Shown here one piece after another: positions 7,931 through 11,458 of a stretch of DNA of 11,458 nucleotides; position 1 is the stretch's first letter, and the number at the start of each line of letters is the position of its first letter. The notes beneath the pieces were generated by a model. That model searched no databases and was not told the DNA's origin. It saw nothing but the letters and a program-made list of their open reading frames with translations. Source of the stretch: an uncultured Ruminococcus sp. (GTDB lineage: Bacteria > Bacillota > Clostridia > Oscillospirales > CAG-272). A program made the translations under genes and the position numbers. The stretch lies in NCBI GenBank assembly GCA_902766575.1, contig CACXED010000090.1, positions 1 through 11,458 on the forward strand, written 5' to 3'.

Positions 7931-7961
7931 AAGTCCGGGCGCGATGCGCCCGGACTTTTTT
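7931..7961 (+). terminator. Rho-independent terminator after the EF-G-like gene
   Basis: AAGTCCGGGCGC (7931-7942) pairs perfectly with GCGCCCGGACTT (7946-7957) around a 3-base loop and is followed by a T-run to 7961. It is very GC-rich and strong, separating the EF-G-like gene from the downstream operon. Confidence 0.95.
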
Positions 7962-8014
7962 CGTCCGATCGCAAAAAATATTGAAAATTCGCGGCAGAAA
8001 ATTGACTCAAGCCG

Positions 8015-8043
8015 TAGACAAGCGGGGACAAATATGGTATAAT
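8015..8043 (+). promoter_or_regulatory. Promoter of the metallo-hydrolase/gltX/glnS operon
   Basis: TAGACA (8015-8020), a 17-base spacer and TATAAT (8038-8043) preceded by TGG form an extended -10 promoter. A second TATAAT follows at 8046-8051 without a well-placed -35. The start point near 8050 leaves a leader of about 24 bases, too short for a T-box, so no tRNA-sensing leader is present here. Confidence 0.8.
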
Positions 8044-8060
8044 AATATAATAACGATGTT

Positions 8061-8066
8061 AAGGAC
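8061..8066 (+). promoter_or_regulatory. Ribosome binding site deciding the metallo-hydrolase start
   Basis: AAGGAC lies 7 bases before the ATG at 8074. The in-frame alternatives are TTG at 7981, upstream of the promoter, and ATG at 8056, which lacks a Shine-Dalgarno. 8074 is therefore preferred. Confidence 0.75.
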
Positions 8067-8073
8067 TGAGACA

Positions 8074-8718
8074 ATGGAAACACTCGAAATCTTCACCGTC
8101 CCGGTCGGAGCGATGCGGGTCAACTGCTATATTCTGAAAGACGCCGCGACCGGTATCGGAGCTGTAGTCGATCCCGGCGGAGAATCGCCTGATAACGGCT
8201 CTGAAAAAATACTCGCAAAATGCCGCGATGAATCTGTCGACGTCAGGCAGATTATACTGACTCACGCGCATTTCGATCATATCCTCTCGCTCGAGCGGAT
8301 CAGAAAGGCGACCGGAGCGCCGCTTGCGCTTCACCGTCTCGACGCGCCGATACTCGCAGACCCGTTCAGCTCATATATGGCTCAGTATGCCGGAGTCACA
8401 ACTCCGCCCGCGCCCGCCGAGCGTCTGCTCGAGGACGGCGATGTGATAACCCTCGGCAAGTCGGAGCTTCGGGTAATTCACACTCCCGGACACACGCCCG
8501 GCTCGATCTGCCTTGCGTCGGGAGGAATAATGCTCACCGGAGACACGCTTTTCTGCGGCTCGGCGGGCAGATGCGATCTCATCGGCGGCTACGATCTTGC
8601 GCTCGCAAAATCGCTCGCGAAGCTGAGCCGTCTCGACGGGAACTACACCCTCTATCCCGGTCACGGCGGGAGCACCGATCTCCAGCGTGAAAAAGAGACC
8701 AACGTCTATATGAAATGA
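8074..8718 (+). CDS. Metallo-beta-lactamase-fold hydrolase, glyoxalase II-like
   Basis: From the preferred ATG the protein has 214 residues, typical of the short GloB/YcbL-like group (about 200-215). The di-metal site is complete: THAHFDH (63-69, giving H64, H66, D68, H69), H140 in HTPGHTPGS, D157 in GDTLF, and H197 in PGHGGST. These enzymes hydrolyse thioesters such as S-lactoylglutathione, or related substrates. Most Clostridia lack glutathione, so the real substrate is open. The position after the HxHxDH motif that is often Gly is Leu71. There is no signal peptide, so it is cytoplasmic. It is the first gene of an apparent operon, 20 bases before gltX. A functional tie to tRNA charging is not evident and may only be shared expression. 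Confidence 0.9.
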   Translation: METLEIFTVPVGAMRVNCYILKDAATGIGAVVDPGGESPDNGSEKILAKCRDESVDVRQIILTHAHFDHILSLERIRKATGAPLALHRLDAPILADPFSSYMAQYAGVTTPPAPAERLLEDGDVITLGKSELRVIHTPGHTPGSICLASGGIMLTGDTLFCGSAGRCDLIGGYDLALAKSLAKLSRLDGNYTLYPGHGGSTDLQREKETNVYMK

Positions 8719-8725
8719 CAAACTG

Positions 8726-8731
8726 AAAGGA
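8726..8731 (+). promoter_or_regulatory. Ribosome binding site of gltX
   Basis: AAAGGA lies 7 bases before the ATG at 8739. The 20-base gap after the upstream stop has no room for a promoter or terminator. Confidence 0.75.
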
Positions 8732-8738
8732 TTTAATC

Positions 8739-10421
8739 ATGGACTATAAATATTTATCCGAGCTTCTGTTCCCCAACGTCACCGAGACTGTCGAGGAGAT
8801 CGAGGCTAAATACCCTCCGCGAAATCTTCCCGAGGGCGCAAAGGTTACGCGCTTTGCTCCGAGCCCTACCGGCTTTGTTCACTTCGGCGGAATGTATCAG
8901 GCGGTCGTCGACTATATGCTCGCGCATCAGAGCGGCGGAGTGTTTTTCCTCAGAATCGAGGACACCGACGGCAAGCGCGAGATCACCGGAGCCGTCGAGG
9001 CCCTCATCAACACGCTGAAATACTACGGAATGGACTACGACGAGGGCATGATGCTCGAGAACGGCGTTCTCGTCGAAAAGGGCGACTACGGTCCCTACAA
9101 GCAGTCCGAGCGCGCCGGAATCTACGCGGTATACGCCAAGAAGCTCGTCTCGGAGGGCAAGGCTTACCCCTGCTTCACTACCGAGGAGGAGTACGAGGCT
9201 CTCCAGCAGGTTGACAAAAAGGCTGAGATCAAGAATATCGACTGGCACACCGCCGCAGCCGAGAAGCGTGCGGCTATGCTCGCCGGGCGCGAGTTCACGA
9301 TCGAGGAGGTCAAGGAGCATCTCGCAAACGGCGACCCCTTCGTCATCCGCATTTTAGCCGACGGCGATCCCGAGAAAAAGACCAAGTTTACCGATCAGGT
9401 CAAGGGCGCGCTCGAGGTTCCCGAGAACGACGAGGATTTCGTTCTTCTCAAATCGGACGGAATACCGACCTACCATTTCGCGCACGCCGTGGACGATCAT
9501 CTGATGAAAACGACTCACGTCATACGCGGCGAGGACTGGCTGCCGAGCCTGCCGAAGCACATTCAGCTTTTCCGCTATCTCGGCTTCAAAATGCCCAAAT
9601 ACCTCCACACCGCGCAGATTCTCAAAACCGACGAGAACGGCAACAAGAAGAAAATCTCCAAGCGCGACATGGGCGCGAAGATGGACGACTACACGATGCT
9701 CGGCTACTCGACCAATGTGGTCTGGGAGTATCTGCTGACCTTGCTCAACTCGAACTTTGAGGAGTGGAGAATGCAGAATCCGACGACTCCGTTCCGCGAG
9801 TTCCCGTTCAGCATCAAGAAGATGGCGGTCGCGGGCTGTCTGTTCGACTTTGACAAGCTCAACGACGTCGCGAAGAACGTCGTCTGCCGCATGACCGCCG
9901 ACGAGGTCTACGACAACACCCTCGCTTGGGCAAAGGTCTACGACCCGGACTTTGCAAAGGCGCTCGAGTCGACTCCAGAGATGGCAAAGGCGGCGCTCTC
10001 TATCGGACGCGGCGGCGCAAAGCCGAGAAAAGATTTCGGACGCTGGGACGAGGTCAAGGGCTACATGGGCTTCTTCTTTGACGATTATTACAAGGTCGTC
10101 GACGAGATCCCCGAAAGGTTCCCGAAAGAGGACGTCAGAGCGGCTCTGACAAAATATATCGGCATCTACGACGAGAGCGACGACCAGACTGCGTGGTTTG
10201 ATAAGATCAAGGCGCTCGCCGGAGAGCTCGGCTACGCTCCCGAGACCAAGCTCTGGAAAAAAGAGCCTGACAGGTACAAGGGTCACGTCGGCGACGTCAG
10301 TATGTTCTTACGCATAGCAGTCACCGGCAAGGCAAGCTCGCCCGATATGTACGAGGTCATGCGGATCCTCGGACGCGATAAGGTGGTCTCGAGAATCAAG
10401 GCTTATATCGACAGAATGTAA
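8739..10421 (+). CDS. gltX: Glutamyl-tRNA synthetase (long clostridial form)
   Basis: GluRS charges tRNA-Glu with glutamate in the cytoplasm. The 560-residue protein is a class I synthetase. The HIGH-type signature is FAPSPTGFVHFGG (39-51), with Phe49 in place of the usual Ile, and the KMSKS-type signature is KISKR (305-309). The amino-acid pocket region includes RIEDTD (72-77), and HVIRGEDWLPSLP (260-272) marks the catalytic core. The roughly 30-residue lead-in (LLFPNVTETVEE and YPPRNLPEGAKV) and the greater length, against about 470-490 for the common form, fit a longer GltX type seen in Clostridia. A GluRS that also misacylates tRNA-Gln is needed when GlnRS is absent. Because glnS follows 14 bases later, this enzyme may be discriminating, but that cannot be read from sequence. 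It is the second gene of the operon. Confidence 0.95.
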   Translation: MDYKYLSELLFPNVTETVEEIEAKYPPRNLPEGAKVTRFAPSPTGFVHFGGMYQAVVDYMLAHQSGGVFFLRIEDTDGKREITGAVEALINTLKYYGMDYDEGMMLENGVLVEKGDYGPYKQSERAGIYAVYAKKLVSEGKAYPCFTTEEEYEALQQVDKKAEIKNIDWHTAAAEKRAAMLAGREFTIEEVKEHLANGDPFVIRILADGDPEKKTKFTDQVKGALEVPENDEDFVLLKSDGIPTYHFAHAVDDHLMKTTHVIRGEDWLPSLPKHIQLFRYLGFKMPKYLHTAQILKTDENGNKKKISKRDMGAKMDDYTMLGYSTNVVWEYLLTLLNSNFEEWRMQNPTTPFREFPFSIKKMAVAGCLFDFDKLNDVAKNVVCRMTADEVYDNTLAWAKVYDPDFAKALESTPEMAKAALSIGRGGAKPRKDFGRWDEVKGYMGFFFDDYYKVVDEIPERFPKEDVRAALTKYIGIYDESDDQTAWFDKIKALAGELGYAPETKLWKKEPDRYKGHVGDVSMFLRIAVTGKASSPDMYEVMRILGRDKVVSRIKAYIDRM

Positions 10422-10426
10422 GGAGA
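10420..10426 (+). promoter_or_regulatory. Ribosome binding site of glnS overlapping the gltX stop
   Basis: AAGGAGA begins within the gltX TAA (10419-10421) and lies 9 bases before the ATG at 10436. This tight arrangement favours translational coupling of the two synthetases. Confidence 0.8.
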
Positions 10427-10435
10427 GATACTGCA

Positions 10436-11458
<1,023 letters not shown>

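Noticed and set aside
7981..8073. Upstream TTG or ATG (8056) starts for the metallo-hydrolase
   Set aside because: The TTG lies upstream of the promoter, and neither has a Shine-Dalgarno sequence. The ATG at 8074 does, and it matches the family's N-terminus.
8044..8073. T-box or other riboswitch ahead of gltX/glnS
   Set aside because: The leader from the predicted start to the first gene is only about 24 bases, and the gap before gltX is 20 bases. No structured leader can fit.
5828..8083. A 751-codon open frame on the minus strand antisense to the whole EF-G-like gene
   Set aside because: The sense frame encodes a clear EF-G homologue. The antisense frame is open only because the sense gene avoids TTA, CTA and TCA codons in that register. 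Its translation shows no recognisable domain and begins inside the promoter of the next operon.

Overview
The window looks like a chromosomal housekeeping segment of a moderately GC-rich Gram-positive anaerobe, most likely a member of the Clostridia close to the Oscillospiraceae/Ruminococcaceae. That placement is an inference. It rests on strong AGGAGG-type ribosome binding sites, extended -10 promoters in AT-rich gaps, a PF06541 membrane protein, the long clostridial form of GltX, and GlnRS encoded directly behind GltX. Coding DNA is rich in GAG, CTC and CGC codons, while the gaps between genes are clearly more AT-rich.

Left part (1-3240, all on +). A complete clpX is followed after 28 bases by a small PF06541-type membrane protein and then a strong terminator. 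Next comes a 380-residue protein with a glycerophosphodiesterase-like barrel in which the usual acidic metal ligands appear to be replaced. A hairpin shared by two convergent genes closes this block.

Middle part (3239-5600). On the minus strand lie a cytoplasmic class C beta-lactamase-fold serine hydrolase and, upstream of it, tRNA-Gly(UCC). Each has its own near-consensus promoter, and a UUCG-loop terminator separates them. The hydrolase promoter is followed by a perfect 16-bp palindrome that could be an operator. Diverging from the tRNA on + is a YhcC/TIGR01212-type radical SAM gene with its own extended -10 promoter.

Right part (5600-11458, all on +). An EF-G-like GTPase has non-standard G-motifs, including Tyr in place of the G3 His, but a well-conserved translocation domain. 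It is preceded by a 239-base AT-rich regulatory gap and followed by a strong terminator. A new promoter then appears to drive a glyoxalase II-like metallo-hydrolase, gltX and glnS as one operon. glnS runs off the right edge.

The window is mainly about translation and protein quality control: ClpX, EF-G-like, GluRS, GlnRS and tRNA-Gly, with several poorly characterised enzymes interspersed. I see no mobile element, CRISPR array or phage genes. The most unusual items are the apparently metal-site-less GDPD protein, the divergent EF-G paralogue, and the palindrome next to the serine hydrolase promoter.
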